64,000 nucleotides of DNA from Notospermus geniculatus (lineage: Eukaryota; Nemertea; Pilidiophora; Heteronemertea; Lineidae). Below the pieces are notes generated by a model. That model searched no databases, was not told where the DNA came from, and was given only the letters and a program-made list of their open reading frames with translations. Made by a program: the position numbers and the translations under genes. Shown here in pieces: positions 43,800 to 58,000 of the stretch; position 1 is the stretch's first letter, and every line of letters begins with the position of its first letter. Location of the stretch: the NCBI GenBank assembly GCA_002633025.1, contig NMRB01000094.1:412032-476031 (forward strand), in the 5' to 3' direction.

Positions 43800-46442
43800 C
43801 CCATTGCTAACTACAAACTTGGTAGTAATGAAGGCCTCGTGGAAGTGTTTGATCCACAGTTGTATTTAATCAGCGACACTGCGCCTTGTCGACATCGACA
43901 AAACGCCAAATCATTAAAAAAAACAAAAAACGGCCGTTATACCCGTCATTGCCAAAAATATGAACCAGATTATATTACGCACCTAGGAAATCTATCTGCA
44001 CCTGAACACCCGATCCTGCATGCAATATGTACAACTTATCAAACGCGATGCATTTCAAGTATCTTACTCGAAAACATTGTGAACACATGATTTTTTTAAA
44101 GATATTACCATTATAGACGCCATAACTACTCACTCGGTGTACGGGCGCTGCCGAGAAGTCGGCCCCGAAGACTCCAGCTAAAGGAGACTGCTCGAGACTA
44201 CTTCAATGGAGACTTCGGAGCCACTCCTCGAACATCGCCCTGCTAATCTAAGTGAGAAAACTGTGCAGAATGTTTTAACACCTCTTTACAACGGGACACG
44301 TTGTCTTGTATTGTTCCTGCACGTGTTTCTTTCCGAAGCCCCCTCCGAAAAATCAACCTAGCCAGAAATTCAAGAAACACCCCTCGTCAGACGAGGTTCC
44401 ACATTTGTCCGTTTGTTGTTGTCACGAAATCCCTTGACCTTCACCTTCATTGCATCAGATTCCGTTGCCATAGTTACACTGAGGATTTACTGCGCATGTT
44501 CAGAAATACCGGAAATTCTCTATTCTAGAACATGTTTGAGACGATTACCAGCGCATTTTCCACGTCTACACGGAGGAAAAAAATAAATTTTCACAACCTC
44601 AGAACTGCTCGACTGTTGGCATGGTTACCAACGAAATGGTGGCAAAACAAAACGTACGTAACGCGGCAAAGGAGAAGATGCGACGAAAATGGCCTTGAAA
44701 GGATTTCGCTGAACTTGAAACGGGCATTATCTCTTTATTTTGAATTTCTATGACAGCGAATCTTATACCATGCCAAGGAGAACGAGATCGACTGGTTGCC
44801 ATGGTTACGAAAGTATGTGTTGACACAAGTGTTTAAACGGAAATTCTGAAAGGTAAATAAATACAGGCCCGACATTCGTATCGTCTGCAAAGATGGCCTC
44901 TATCAAACCTCGTCCCGGGCACACCGGTACGTTTTACATGTATTAGGAAGGTGACATGAAATGAAGTGAAAAACAGTGGCACGAACGTAGGCGGTTTTGG
45001 CGAAAAAAGGGATTGGTAACTTTGGGAAACCGAAATGAAATTGGTACGAAAGTGGGAAATCGAATATTTTAGTGGACCCGAAAAAATGAATGATGGGATT
45101 TTGATAGTGTCGATATCTCAGTCGTAGTTTCGACTGCGAAAATCACTTTTTTAATAACTGAATGCCCTGTGATATTGGTCGAGTTTTAGCCGTAGTTTCG
45201 ATTGCAGAACTCGCTGTGATTGGACGGCTCAATGCCATTGGATACTGACCGAGTTTTAGCCGTAGTTTCGACTTTAATACTTGCCTGCGATTTGCTGGCT
45301 CAGTGCAATGTGCTGCAAATCGACTTCTCTCCTGGCATGGTACATTATTTTCGTGTCTTTTCTAATTTTGTGCAAAAACAATCAAGTGCCAGAATACAAA
45401 AATTAAGAGTTCAAAATACAGGTACGTATGGATGTGGTAAAAGGAAGATAATCTGAATAATAAACATAAATAGTGAACAAACACATAACAGTGTAAAAAC
45501 GCCAGCTAGTCATGATACATGTAGCTTGTTTGCCGAACAATCGAAGTGATCAAAACTAAATTATTTAGAGAGACCTCTGTCGGGAAAGCACTAAGACGCC
45601 GCAAAAAAGCGTAACAACGTTTCTTGATGATTGTACAAAGTCCTGTCATCATCACGCCAAAACATTGATCACCCGTACCTACGATTTATCTTTTTCGTAC
45701 GGTACTTATACAAAAAAAGGAAGTAAAGTTTGACAGTCGTACGACTTCCAAGGTTGGTTTGGTGAAAAACCTGGAATTACGGTTCCATAAAAAACGGGGA
45801 CGTGGACGGGACAAGTGACGTTCAGGCAAAGGTGCCTCAACTTGAAGGATTTCTTTGTGGTAGAGAAAAAGCCCTATTGTTTATCTCAGGATGTAGAAAA
45901 GATCGAAGCAGAAGAAAACAGTAGGATGCCTTGTTTACAAATACAGAGTTTTTTTTAAAGGAAGGAAGTCGTATTGCCAGAAGATTGGAATGCATGATCC
46001 ATCTGAAGAGCCGCCATCTTTGCTGCCCACCTGCAGTGGTGACGCCTACCGGCGTGTGGAGTCACCTCATCTGGAGAATTTCGCTCTCGCCTGGGCAACA
46101 ACCTGAAACAAGAGATGAAGACGCGTTAGTTTTTTGTGCATGGATGAAAGTAGATTGTAGAAGCACAAGCTACAATGATTTTAACCCTTTCATTGCCACT
46201 TCTGTTGAAAATATGTAATTGGCCCAGAGTCTTCACCATGAAATGTGACTTGTAAATTTTCATCAACTGTCGAAACGAACGGTTCAGTGAGTTGCAATTT
46301 CTTTTGAAATAATCACCCTCGTGATTTCATCGATGAGCACCGTATTCCTTGCGTAAGAAGCTGGAATGCATGAACTAAATCGCCAGAAAATCCGCACCAA
46401 GCGCTCATACCTACGCAAAAACCATGCAAGTCAAACAGGCAA
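43800..46442. other. Intergenic DNA
   Basis: Two repeats of 'gagttttagccgtagtttcg' (about 45180 and 45250), with a third partial near 45120, form a small degenerate repeat. Several short open frames (for example 44301-44528 and 44532-44753) lack splice context or recognisable domains. I see no gene. Confidence 0.4.
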
Positions 46443-46637
46443 TCACGTAACACCAGTTTCACTGAACTGCCAAACGTTATAGGTGGCGAACTGCTCTTCT
46501 TTTATTACGATCAGAGTTTCATCCGGATGCCAATTTCGTAGTGTTGGGGACCGCCAGGGCGCTTGGGAATGGTTACGCGTTACGTCATGCACTGCTTGGG
46601 GCACGGCAGGGTTTTCGGACGTGTCAGTCTCGGTCAG
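46443..46637 (-). CDS. Possible terminal exon of the MTCL-like gene
   Basis: A minus-strand acceptor ('ttctactgcag') opens a 64-codon frame starting LTETDTSENPAVPQ and ending 'QFSETGVT' and TGA. It is in phase 0, matching the phase-0 donor of the exon 47537-49070. Without it, the reading frame would stop four codons into the intron (VGVL). The pyrimidine tract is weak and the residues match nothing I know, so this is tentative. Confidence 0.4.
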   Translation of the reverse strand: MTETDTSENPAVPQAVHDVTRNHSQAPWRSPTLRNWHPDETLIVIKEEQFATYNVWQFSETGVT

Positions 46638-47536
46638 CTGCAGTAGAATCATCACGCCATGCAGTTAGTAACATTCATGCGAGAATTTCGTTGAGTTTCC
46701 TGGACCAATGCTGAGATTTTCGATTAGAATTCTAGAAACTTTGAGGACAGGTTCCAATACGGGAGTAGTATTTTAGAACATCTGTTCATTCAAGCAGCAT
46801 GCAGCATACGAACTCCAAAAATACGCCATCATCAATCCATTCTCGTTCCCTGTTAGTCTCAACCTCGTCACAGTTTTTTTTCCAAACCAACAAGGATCAG
46901 CAACTCAACTGTGAAGCTGGACACTCGCGGGCAAGCCTTCGAACTGACTGTACAAAAAATACAGCAGTGTATTTTTAGAACAGTCAAATTCAGCAAACCC
47001 TTACCTAGTGATACTATCATCCAGTCTTAAGAAGAAATACAGAAATTGTAACTCGCTGATCAAGTAAAATTTGCAAGTAAGACCCGATATTTTTCTATGA
47101 GCATTGCAACGTCGTCTTCGATTGAAAATTGATGGCATGACGTCGTCTGCTCATGCAGGGCCGTAGCTTGCTTTTGGGGGGAGGGGGAACACCTCTTTTG
47201 CCACTTTGCGGCAAATATCTGATGAAAAACACGCTTACTGCTGGCGTCTGGGGGCATTTGCCCATATCCCTATACAAGCTACGGCCCTACTAGTAACCAT
47301 GACTATCATACTATTCCGAAGTCGAATACCTCGTTAGGATCGCTGTAAGAGTCGCAGACGAAATCTTCAGCTGCATTAACCTTTCAATGAAAATTTCTTC
47401 TCTATAAAAAATCATGCGCTGACGATAAAAAAATGCTGAGAAAGTGAAAAATGATACAGAGGTGTCTTCTTATCAAATCATGCTCTGGTTAAGTTTGCGT
47501 AGCAGTTTGTCACCAAGAAATTTATAGAACACCTAC
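46638..47536 (-). other. Probable last intron of the MTCL-like gene
   Basis: It starts with a gtaggt donor (minus strand, ending at 47536). It contains one fold-back element (47157-47288); no other feature seen. Confidence 0.4.
47157..47288. mobile_element. Fold-back element, AGGGCCGTAGCT ends, copy 2
   Basis: 'agggccgtagcttg' mirrors 'caagctacggccct'. Shares ends and an asymmetric G/C run with 22167-22274. Confidence 0.8.
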
Positions 47537-49070
47537 CGATTTTTCTTGACTTCCATTCGCTTGCTGGCTCTTCGCAGCGCCGGAATCAGACTCTCCTGGC
47601 CCGGAACCGGAACTGCCCCTTCTTCCGTTCTCTGGAATGCTCCACTTCCTACCACTGGTACTTGGCGCCGGCTCCTTCGATGTCTCTAGGTCTGTGCTTT
47701 TCGTTCGTTGCAGGAACCACTTTGTTTTATCCCGCACAGAACCGAATAACAATGGTTTGCCTGGTTTCGCGAACAAACCCTTCGACTTCCCCTTTTCTTC
47801 CTTTTTCTCTTCCTTTTTCTCTACTTCCTGTTTACCTTTTGCTTCAGCCTTTTTCTGTTCACTTTCTACCTTTTTCTTCTCTTCCTGTTTTCCTTTAGAA
47901 TCTTTACTTTTCTCCTCACTCTTTCCTGAATCACCACTTTTACTTAAATCCTTATCACTTTTTGACTTTTCCGTCCGTTTCTGAGTTTTCGGTGATTTCG
48001 GTGTCCTAGAAAACCTCGACCTAAAAGATCCTTTAGAAACTAAACCTTTTTCCTTTTCCTTTTCTTTGCCTTTTTCTTTCTGTTCTTTTTCCTTTGGTTT
48101 TTCTTGGGGCTTCTTCTCCTTCTTTTCAATTTCCTTTGATTTAGAAGTTTCCTTTGGCTCAGGCTGTTGTTCCTTTTCCACCGGCTCTCTTTGCTCTATC
48201 ACTTTTTCTGGTTGCTTTACTTCGTTCTTCTTTCGATCAGGCCACGAACTGAATCCAGAGTCTCGTCTAGACTCCACAGGCATAGTCACCTCATGAATAG
48301 TCTCAGCAACACCGTTAGACTGGAAAAATCGCTTCCTTGCACACTCAACGGCTAGCCGTTCCGCGCTGACCGCTCTGCCAGGCGTGGCACCGTCACTGGA
48401 CACTCCCGAGTCCTGCCTCTCCAAACTGATGTTACTCCCTTGATAAAACTGTTGTCTAAAGTTCCTAGAATCAGTGGATTCTGCTCGCGATAACTCCGGC
48501 GTCATATTCGGCTGCCTTGACTGCCATATTTGATTTTGTTCTCGAGGGGTATCCAGCGAATAGCATTTCTTGAGCGCAGGACGGCTTCTATGAGAGCCAA
48601 ACGCGGGAAGTAGAACAGGTTTCGGAGCCCCAGCAAGAGAACTTTCAAATGATCCTATCCTGCGGTGTCCGCCAGGGGCAGACCCAATATCCGACTCGAC
48701 ACTACTAGTTCGGCTCCACCCTGCTGGAGACTGTGATCGACTCTGTGAAGGCGTGATGATGAAACTCGGCGGGGGTTCGGGAAAGTTCGTGATTTTCCGG
48801 ACGGGTGAACTTGAAACTCCGCGGCGTCCTGACCTCTCCGGAGTGGCGGACCTTGACCCGTGCGCACTCTGCGTCCCACTGAGGTACATATGCGCAAACG
48901 GCCGGGGCGCAGGTTGTGTGAGTCCGTAATATGGAGGTCCTGTAAGGTCATACTCGAAACTGCCTGATGACCCGGTTATTTTTAGGGAGGTGGTTTCAAA
49001 AGATGGGTTTCTGTGCAGAGGAAAACCCGCAAGTATTCCAAACGAATCCGTGCTGTCTGTTGATGTTGCC
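47537..49070 (-). CDS. MTCL-like gene: large exon encoding the disordered tail
   Basis: This 1,534-base exon encodes about 511 residues: a Ser/Arg/Pro-rich part with many basophilic-kinase-like sites ('RRIGSFESS', 'RSRPALKKCYSLDT', 'RRDSGFSSW'), then about 150 residues dominated by Lys and Glu ('KEKEQKEKGKEKEKEK'), then a basic Ser-rich end. Such basic, phosphorylatable tails are common in microtubule- or actin-binding proteins. Plus-strand open frames here, rich in Phe, Leu and Ser, are antisense shadows. Confidence 0.75.
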
Positions 49071-52000
49071 CTGGAAAAAAAATCATGATTACTGAACTAA
49101 GATTCTCATTCTTTTGCAGCGGAGAGTGGTGGCAGCCTTTGCCGGGTAATACAGGTTGCGACCAACACCAGCAGCAGAGTGGTGGCAGCCTTTGCCGGGT
49201 AATACAGGTTGCGACCAACACCAGCAGCAGAATGGTGGCAACCTTTGCTGTGACCCATTAAACACACATTTTAAGCATAGTGGTGGCAGTCCTTGCTGGG
49301 AAATTCATCTTTTGACCAACACTGTTAGAAAAAACAGAAGAATTTAACAGAATTTTCTGGCATCAGTTTCAAGCACTTTCTGTGAAATTACAGGGGCGAC
49401 TTTTTTTAGTTAAAGGCATTGCTTCTGAATCAATGACCTGCGTTTTATGTTACACCTAGGAGGGACCTCCAAACAAAGGGTCATGGGCAATGACATAATA
49501 TATTCCTTTGACCCTGAATCCTTTCTGGAAATTTACAGAAAGTGCTTGAAACTCTGCTGCACAGACTATTCTGTAGAATCTTCTGTTTTTTCTAACAGTG
49601 AACTCTAGCAGCAGAATGGTGGCAGCCTTTGGATCAAGGGTTTCTATCTTCGAAATTACATCAGGTTACGTGTATTTTCTTACGTAAAGTGTGAAAGGAA
49701 TTATGAAATGGGTTTCGTGCTGTTAGTGTTAGGTCGGGTGACTGTTGTGACTNTGAAAAAGCCTGGAAATAGGGATATTTTAGTGTATTTTAGCCTACTT
49801 TTTGCGGCTAATCTTCCTCCTCTATCCAGATCCCCTCACTTTCCTTATACTAACGAGTTTGTCTGTCTAAATGCTTACGTCGGTGCACATGGGCAAGACA
49901 ACCACATCAACACCTGAGTGCCCACAGTAATATATATCTCACAATTATATCACAATCATATCACTGACAAAATAATAACTTTCACAATGTATTCGAAAAA
50001 TCATTGTTTTCGTCTTTTTCGGCATGCCCACTCCTGATTTTATAAACAGAATCTGTGCTTTCAGAGAAAAAACTGTTCGTGCATGCCTACATGTTCCTAC
50101 TCAAAATACACATCAAACTGGGTAAGAGGTTGTCGAGTGCCAAACCATGGATAGTCTACTACCGTCCTCTCATCCGAAGTAGTCAAATTTCCAAGTGCAG
50201 GCGCTGAAGAGTGTAGTAAATGCATTATGACAAAATTTGTCTACGTTGATCCTTTAGTTTGGCACTCGACGAGGTGAGTGCTTGTAAACCATAAAACGAC
50301 CTTGAGATGTCGAAAACGAGGCTGGGATGTCAAAGGTCACTTCCGCCAAAATATCGATGGGAGTGCGACCTCCGGCACCAGTGCCTCTCGCGATTTTTCT
50401 TCGAATCTCAAACGTCGCTTTATGTGTGTGTAGTTTGATGCGTTGAAAAAACACAATTCTGCATTCAGTAAAAAAAACTTACAGTTTCGGTTTTACTGAT
50501 GGAACAAGGCGTCTGAAATGGCTATGCAAGTTGAAATGCATGAAATATGGGGAAGGTACATTACAAAGCTTTTCCTTTTGTCAGTACAAGTGCAGCATAC
50601 TTTGCTAAACTGCCTACTTTGCTGACTGAAGTAATGAATAAGTTACTGTGATGTTGGAACATGCTAAATGAAATGGTTTACGTGACAGGATTTTCTAAAA
50701 AGAACAAGTCGTTTGCAAAACGTAAGTGGAATAATGTGCAAACAACGATAAACCGTTTTCTGCAGAAACAGGGTGAACGGGAACAAGGAATTGTTCAGCA
50801 ACTGACTCAACAGAAGAATAATGAATATTCATTAAGTTACCGGTACAAGGATCGGATACTGAAGCTGTAATGGATGATCGGAGGTCGTGAATTTCCGTGA
50901 TCATTCGGACATGTCCGATCATCAGGCTTGCATGCCGGCATTTAGCGAGCCTGGGGCCATCACGAAGCTTTCGCAACTTTGCGTGCAGGCAATCTATTGT
51001 AAGGCAGTCGTGCAGTGAACAACAGGGCATGTGCAGCCAAATAATAGACTTGCGTGCAGGCAAAGTTGCGAAGGCTTCGTGAATATGACCCCTGTTCCCT
51101 AGGATCCCTCTAGAATGAACTACACTACATCATGTATGGCAATTGAAAATTTGACCTCTGACGAAGTCAGTGGGCTCATATTGGCCAGCCAGGAGATGGA
51201 TGTGTGTTGATGACAGAAGATGACCAGTTGTAAGAATGTCACTATGATATTAAGCCACAAAAGCTGAAGCAGTTTGCAATCAGGTTATTTCATAGAGGGT
51301 CGGGACAAAGTATAGCCTCGCTCCCAGGTGACGAATGTGATTAATGGCATGGTGATGGGATTCAAACACGATGACCAAATTGCTCTAAGGAGGCGAGATT
51401 ACATGTACATGTATTTCGTACATGTATGATGCTGGTGCTTGCGGCAGAACCTGCAACTTATCGTGCCACGTACAGTCCGCGGCACTATGCATGCACAGAA
51501 CCATGGCAAAACCTTATATCTCAAGCCCTAAACCATGCTACGAGGCATGACCTTCACAAATTTCTGATGGTAAGGAAACTACATCATTTCATATAGAGTC
51601 ACAGCTGTCTATCGATGTTGGTGTACGTGGGCCTAGTGTCTAGTATCGTTACCTTTTCAATGGAGGGGGTTCAAGAGGCGTCCGTTGTATATTCTCATGA
51701 TATGTTGTGATTCCGTCTGAGAGCTGGAGAAGTTGAGCGAGGGCCTGAAACCGAATTATCAGATAGGTTAACTTATGTATAGAGGAGGGTTTACATGATT
51801 CAACATGTTGAAAGCTGTTGGAAGCTGAAAGCTGTTGAATGTTGTTGAAACCTGTTGAACCATCTAAACCCCCTACGATAGACGATAGAATCCAATGGCC
51901 CCTCCTACTGTTACTGAATCATTCAGAGGTTCAGCCTAAGGTCTTATTGGCTTTTATAAATGATATATTTTTTATATTGGATGTCGGTTCGACGATGTCT

Positions 52001-55000
52001 GTCTAAATAACAAATTAACACAGCATAGAACGAAATAGCAGTGATTTAAAACATCTCTATTGAGAGCTTACCTTTACAACTTTGGAAAGGAACCGCTGTT
52101 ACAACATATAGAGAGGTAAAGATTAAAAGATGAAGAAAGAAAACACGAACAGACACATTAAAACATCTAGTACTAAAAGACTATGAATGTAAACTTAACA
52201 CAATGAAATACATTGATGAATATCATACTTGGCCATTCTGAAAAGAAAATCAGCACAAATTAAAACTTAAGTGTCAAGTGCAGCATCTCATAAAACCAAT
52301 CCTGATTGTGCTTTAATCTACAGATAGTAAGACTATCATGGACTTCCATTCATAAAAATTGAAAAAAATGACAGCTTCCTCAGTTCTCGTCTGCTCGTCA
52401 AAGAAATAGCACTGTAACCCACATATAAACTCCATTGCTTCTTGCTTCGATGTACATGTATTCTGTTTTTCTCACCTCATCCAATGTCTTCTTGAGTTGA
52501 AAGCTCTCCTTCTCTTGTTCTCGCGGTTTCTCGCGCGACGTGGACTTTCCCTTCATGATGCCTTTTATATCTTCTTTCTTCTTTTCTTCATAGATCTTCT
52601 CTGTTTCAACAGGCTCCGTCACTTTCGCTTCTTCTTTCTGCATTTCTTCGACGACTGGGGCGAATTCACGTACCTTCTTGATCTTGAAAAAGAGCAAGTT
52701 CAGTTTACAACCTGTCTCAATCTACCCCACCAACCCAAGCTGCCCCCAACCAGGAGCCATATTCACGAAGCCTTCGCAACTTCACGTTCACGCAAGTTTA
52801 TTGTTTGGCTGCACATGCCCTATTGTTCACAGACTGCCTTACAATAGATTTGCGTGCAGGCAAAGTTGCGAAGGCTTTATGAATATATGTCCCTACCAGA
52901 ATTACCAATCTTTTGTTTGTAGTACACACCTCACAGACGATTTCGTCAAGTTTTGACCTTTCGGAAACCAACTGTTCCTTAACCTGTTCCATGTATGACA
53001 GGAGGGTGTTCTTCTCGTGTCGCCAGCTCTCTTGATCAATGCGGTACTTCCGTTCCAATTCAAGGTATTTGGAATTCAGGAACGCAAACTGCCTTGCACG
53101 GGTTTCGAGCTGAAAAGATATGCCAGAAGATTGCCCGATCTATCGTGGTTAGGTGGTTTTCGTATCCTGGGTAAACTGCTTTTACTGGTGTTTCCTACAT
53201 GTATGTTTGCCTGTGGTCTGTTCGCACCATTTCTTTGTCAACAAACCCTAGCATGTGGAATACATGTAATGCACTGAACACAACCTTACCTGTACACGTG
53301 TTTGAAGTTGTTACACCGGTAGCAAAATTACTTTATTAGAAAATGTTACATCGGCTGCTCAACAAGACATACCTCTGTCACTCTAATCTCAAGATCCTCT
53401 CTCTCCGATTCCCACTCAAGCTGCCTGTGAGAATGCTTCATAATGAGATCACGTTTCTCATTGGATCGTTTCGTTTCCGAGACCCGTAACTGTTCCTGCA
53501 CGTCATTGGCCAGTTGGTGCGCCTCCGACAACAATCGTTTGTGTTCTGCTCTTTCCTTCTCGAGCTGGAGTTCTTGCCGTCCGTGCTTCTGCAGTTTATG
53601 TTTTAGTTCTTTGAATTTGTTCGGCTGTTCTTTTGGTACCCTGGTCAGTTCATCAAGCTGTAATACACGAAGAGACACGTTCTTTCTGGGTGCATCGCTG
53701 GCCTTCGGTTAACATACGCATTTCATATACCACTGCTGTACCCTGGTCAGCGTTGTAAATTTTGCTGGGTGTTATACACTTCATGAGAAACTTTTTGAAG
53801 GCTCTGCAAAATGGGCATCTTGTATTCCTACCTGATTTATCTTCGTTTGCAGCTCCACCTTTTCATTTTCCCATTTATTTTTGTCAGCAGTGAAATTGTT
53901 CTTCATATCATTGTATCGGCCCTCCGCCTCCACAAGGGAGCACCTGAGCTCCTCGATTTCCTTAAGGTGGGCTTGAATCTCCTTTCTTCGGTGGTCAACC
54001 TAGAAAAATCGGTGATTACGAGTCGGAGTCAGGACATAAAAGAAACGAAAAGGAAGATGCTATGTTTTTTGCAAGAGAACTCATGAACGTGAATTGAGCC
54101 TCTGCCTCTGCATATGCCATCACAACACCACGGCAACCTCCGCAGTAGGCCTAGGCCTACATCCTGAGGTGGTTCTTTACAGCAGAGCCAATATAGTATT
54201 GACGACCGGAAGTAGTCTAGCTGGACTTGCGCAAGAGGTTGGTTCCCTCCGTCAACCACACAACGGTGGCGTAGGAGCGGGCGCCACGAACCACTGAACT
54301 GCAGGTTTCGGGCTCCCCCACAATAGGGAGTTTTCGCAAAGCCCCCGAAACGTCAACGCGAACGCCACACCCATTGTTCGACGTCACGAAGAGAGCACCG
54401 AACAAAGGATAGACGTTCGCTTTGCGAAAACTCGCTAGTGTCGCAAATAATCAGACCTACCCCTTTCAGTTTCCGAAGCAGGTCACTCTTTTCTAATTCC
54501 CAGTCCTCGCAATCATCGTTGTATTTTTTCCTGACGGTCAACAGACTCGTTTCCAATTCATCAATCAGGGAGTGTTTTAATTGGTCGGATGACGTCAGCT
54601 GATTTACATACGCCTGTAGTCGATTGATTTCTGTCTGCAGTGAGTTTATTTTACTGTTGTAGTTTGCCCGTTGGGCTGTGGACTCAATCTCGTACAACCT
54701 CTCGTCTCGCGAGAGCCTTTTCTCGAGACTTTCTTTCTCGATTTTTGCGTTTTGTTCCATCTTGCTGATTTGGTTACTTAGATGATCCTCTCGGTCGTGG
54801 GAGTCGGTCAACGCGAGCTTGGTATCCTCAAGCTAAGAAGTAAACAATGGCAAAACCGAGCGTTAGCGAGTAAAATACACGTGTATGTAGGCTCTGCTAC
54901 TGCCGTGCATTATAATCATTTTTGTTTATCATTTTGTAAGTTGACGCACTCTGATTGCTAGCTCATGCATTGGATTTCGTTTTAAGCCTGGGCACACGAA

Positions 55001-58000
55001 GCAAGAGTTAAAACAAGCCTGGTGGCGACAGGTTCACGAAGTTCACCAAGTGGCCAAGCCAAGAATAGAATCGGACTGAAACTTGGTGTCAAGGGTCTTC
55101 TGACCTAAGGGTATCATTATATGTACAAACTTTCAAGGCAATAGCCCCGGCGCTTACGAAACCTGCCCTGCTAAAGGACGACGACGACGACCCACGCTGC
55201 ACCACGACAATTAAAAAGCCCACCCCAGTGAGCGAAAAAGCAAACATTGAACATCGACCAGTTACGATTTACAGGAAGCAAGCTCACATGGCTGAAGAAA
55301 GACGTGTGCTGCCTCCTATTGGCCATCATGTGTACGAACCTTTGTAGTCAGCATCCTGATCTCCATCTGTAGTTTCTCATTCAGATCCTTCGCTTCGTGG
55401 AGCAAGTTTTCTTTCTCCTGTAGAATTGTCTGTAGTTTCTCCTTGTCCATCCCTCGGTGAGACGCCATCGCCTGGATCTCGAGTTGCAGACGAGATTTTT
55501 CCTTGAGCAGTTTTTCTTTTTCTTCAGTCAAAGTTCTCACGGCTGAAAACATAGAACGTCTTTGTTGTAGATGTTAATGCACAGCAGAAATACGTACGAT
55601 GTAGTGTACATTACTTGCAATGCAATGTTCTGACATGTTTATTTCGTTTGTCATGTAAAGTTCTGTTTATCTTGATCATACAAGTGGGCCCTTGGCCCAC
55701 GCCTACATTCAGACGCTTCTACACCTATCTTCCAGCCTGGTAGTCTTAGCTCACAGGCCATGTTCTGACGATAATAGACCCTATTGCTTCGTTTCTACAC
55801 ACCTCTAGAATCACCAAACGTCCGCGAAATCTCGTGGATTCTCAACTTATCTCGCAGCTGCTGAGCCTCCATCTGAATTCGCTTTATCTCTCGCTCCTGA
55901 GCACCACGTTGGTCCTTCAGCGTCTTGGATTCCGTCATGGCTCGGTCACGTTCCGCCGTCAAAACATCGACCTTATTCTCAAGGTCAGCCTGTTGCTGTT
56001 TCAAATCATCCCCGAAGGTCACTCGCCGTTTTTCCGTCACGCGCATTTGCAGACGCTTGATCTCGACTTCCTTTTCGCTAACTTTTTCATTCAAGTTCTT
56101 CATGCTGTGTTCTTTATCAGAAAGCTCCTTCTCTTTGGTCTGTAGTTTTTGATTGAGCGAATGTAAGATATCGTCTTTCTCGCGCAGACGATCGTCCCTC
56201 TGACGCATCAGGTCGCCATATTGTCTGATCCTGTCCTCTTGTTGTTTTATAGAGGTGTCTCGCTGTGCTACCTGATCTCGTAATTTCTGCATCTCGTTCT
56301 CGCGTTGTTTCGTAGAACCTAAAAAAGAACATGAAAACAGCGTCATTGCTGTACGGTCAGCGGGCCAACATCGCTGGCGAGAGGATTCCACACATCGCTC
56401 TCCAGCGCACACCTGGCGCCAACAGCCGATTTTGCTCACTGGCGATCAGGGCCGACCGCACAGAAAGTCCGATTGTGCTTTCGGTGCCTATCGGCGGTTT
56501 AGTTCATGGAAAAATGCGTTATAACGAACTGCCGATAGGCGCCGGTAGCAATATCGGACTTTCTGTGCGGTCGGCCCAGATCGCTTGCGATATCGCCTGG
56601 TGTGCTGCTGGCGTTACAATACACACCTTCATACTTCCTAATAATATCCTCCTTCTGTCTCAGGAGCTGGTCTTTCTGAGTTATCGTTTCATCCTTTGCA
56701 GAGATGGTGGAATCTTTCTGTTTGATAATAATCTCTTTCTGTTCTAACAGCTCACTCTTCCTGCCTATGATGTCGTCTTTGGTGACAACTTGATCCTCTA
56801 CACTTTTCGTCTTTCTTTCCAGTTCTGCTTTCTCCTTCTGCCAGTTGTGGCCCTGCGTCGTCGCAGAATGCTCCGTCTGGAAAGAGAGGGAAACTTATGA
56901 AGTTTGTAGGTCTGTGACCTTATACACAAACCAACTGTATCTTTACGATCTTTTGTTAGGCACAGCGTGAATTCTTCTTTTTGTCAGGCACAGAGTGAGC
57001 TTTGTTAGGCACAGACTGAAGAATAGGTTGCCTGCAAATACAGGTAAGTTAGGATTGCTTCGTTGGCAAGGATCCGAGATGTAAGCATTTTGATCATCCT
57101 GAGAATATCAGGCGTTCTTACTGCTCGCTCCCTTCGTCACCGCAGATTTGTGTGAGCGGATAAAGAGGAGCGAGGTAAAAACCCCTGCTGTGGGAGGATG
57201 ATTTTGATCAAAATGCCTGAGAAAAGATTGACTTTTAGTTTCAGCAGAAGGTTTTGTTTTTGTTTTTGTTTTTGTTTTTCATTGTATAATTTCAAAACCT
57301 GATAAGAATGCAAGTTATACATTACTCATTGTTCGAAGAGACAATAGCCATCTTCATTGTGAGAAAATACATGTAATGCTACGTTCACACTATGTTCCCG
57401 GCAGCCACGGCAGCCCCGTTTGCCCGAAACGTAGTGCTCCGTGGGATTTGGGCTATTTTTTCTCTGTATTCAAGTTTTGTTACGTCTTGCTAAGTTTCCT
57501 CTCGGTCTATCACGGTATCCGTGACGAGCCGTGGGGGGAAGCGGCTGCTGAGCCCCGGAGGCTCAAAGGCGCACTACGGTTCGGCCCGCGGTCTACCACG
57601 GATGCCAGTACGTTCCCTCCCGGCCCGTTACGTTCGGATGGGGTCCCTCACGTTCCTCACGTTCTGATCAAGGTCTGACACGTTTTTCACGTTCTGCCAA
57701 GGCTTTCTATAGATGAAACGTGGACGCCGGGCAGCTTTGGAGCAAGTTTGTGCCCACGGTATAAAAAGAAGGCCTGCAATGTGTCGTCGATTGCTCAGAC
57801 TCGAATGAAGCTCCCCTGCCGGGCCCGGCTTTTCTATACTCCCTCCCAGCCCGCGCGCGCCGTGTTACACCGTAGTAGAACGCAATGCGCCCCGTATCGC
57901 GCCGGGCCCTTAACCGTCAAGCGCCGAGACGCGTCGTGATTGAACGCGACGAAACGGCTACCATCCACCCTAGCTTGCCGTGAGAACCGCGACAAAACGT

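Larger units (their letters stand above)
49071..51652 (-). other. MTCL-like gene intron with nested repeats
   Basis: It holds a 53-bp minisatellite (49112-49250), a MITE (49320-49600) and a fold-back element (50953-51092). A single N is at 49753. Open frames such as 50661-50870 (+) lack supporting signals. Confidence 0.5.

Noticed and set aside
44301-44753. Two adjacent forward frames as a possible gene
   Set aside because: No recognisable domain, no splice signals linking them and basic, low-information composition.
47637-47984. Plus-strand frames rich in Phe, Leu and Ser
   Set aside because: They are the antisense of the Lys/Glu-rich tail of the minus-strand gene.
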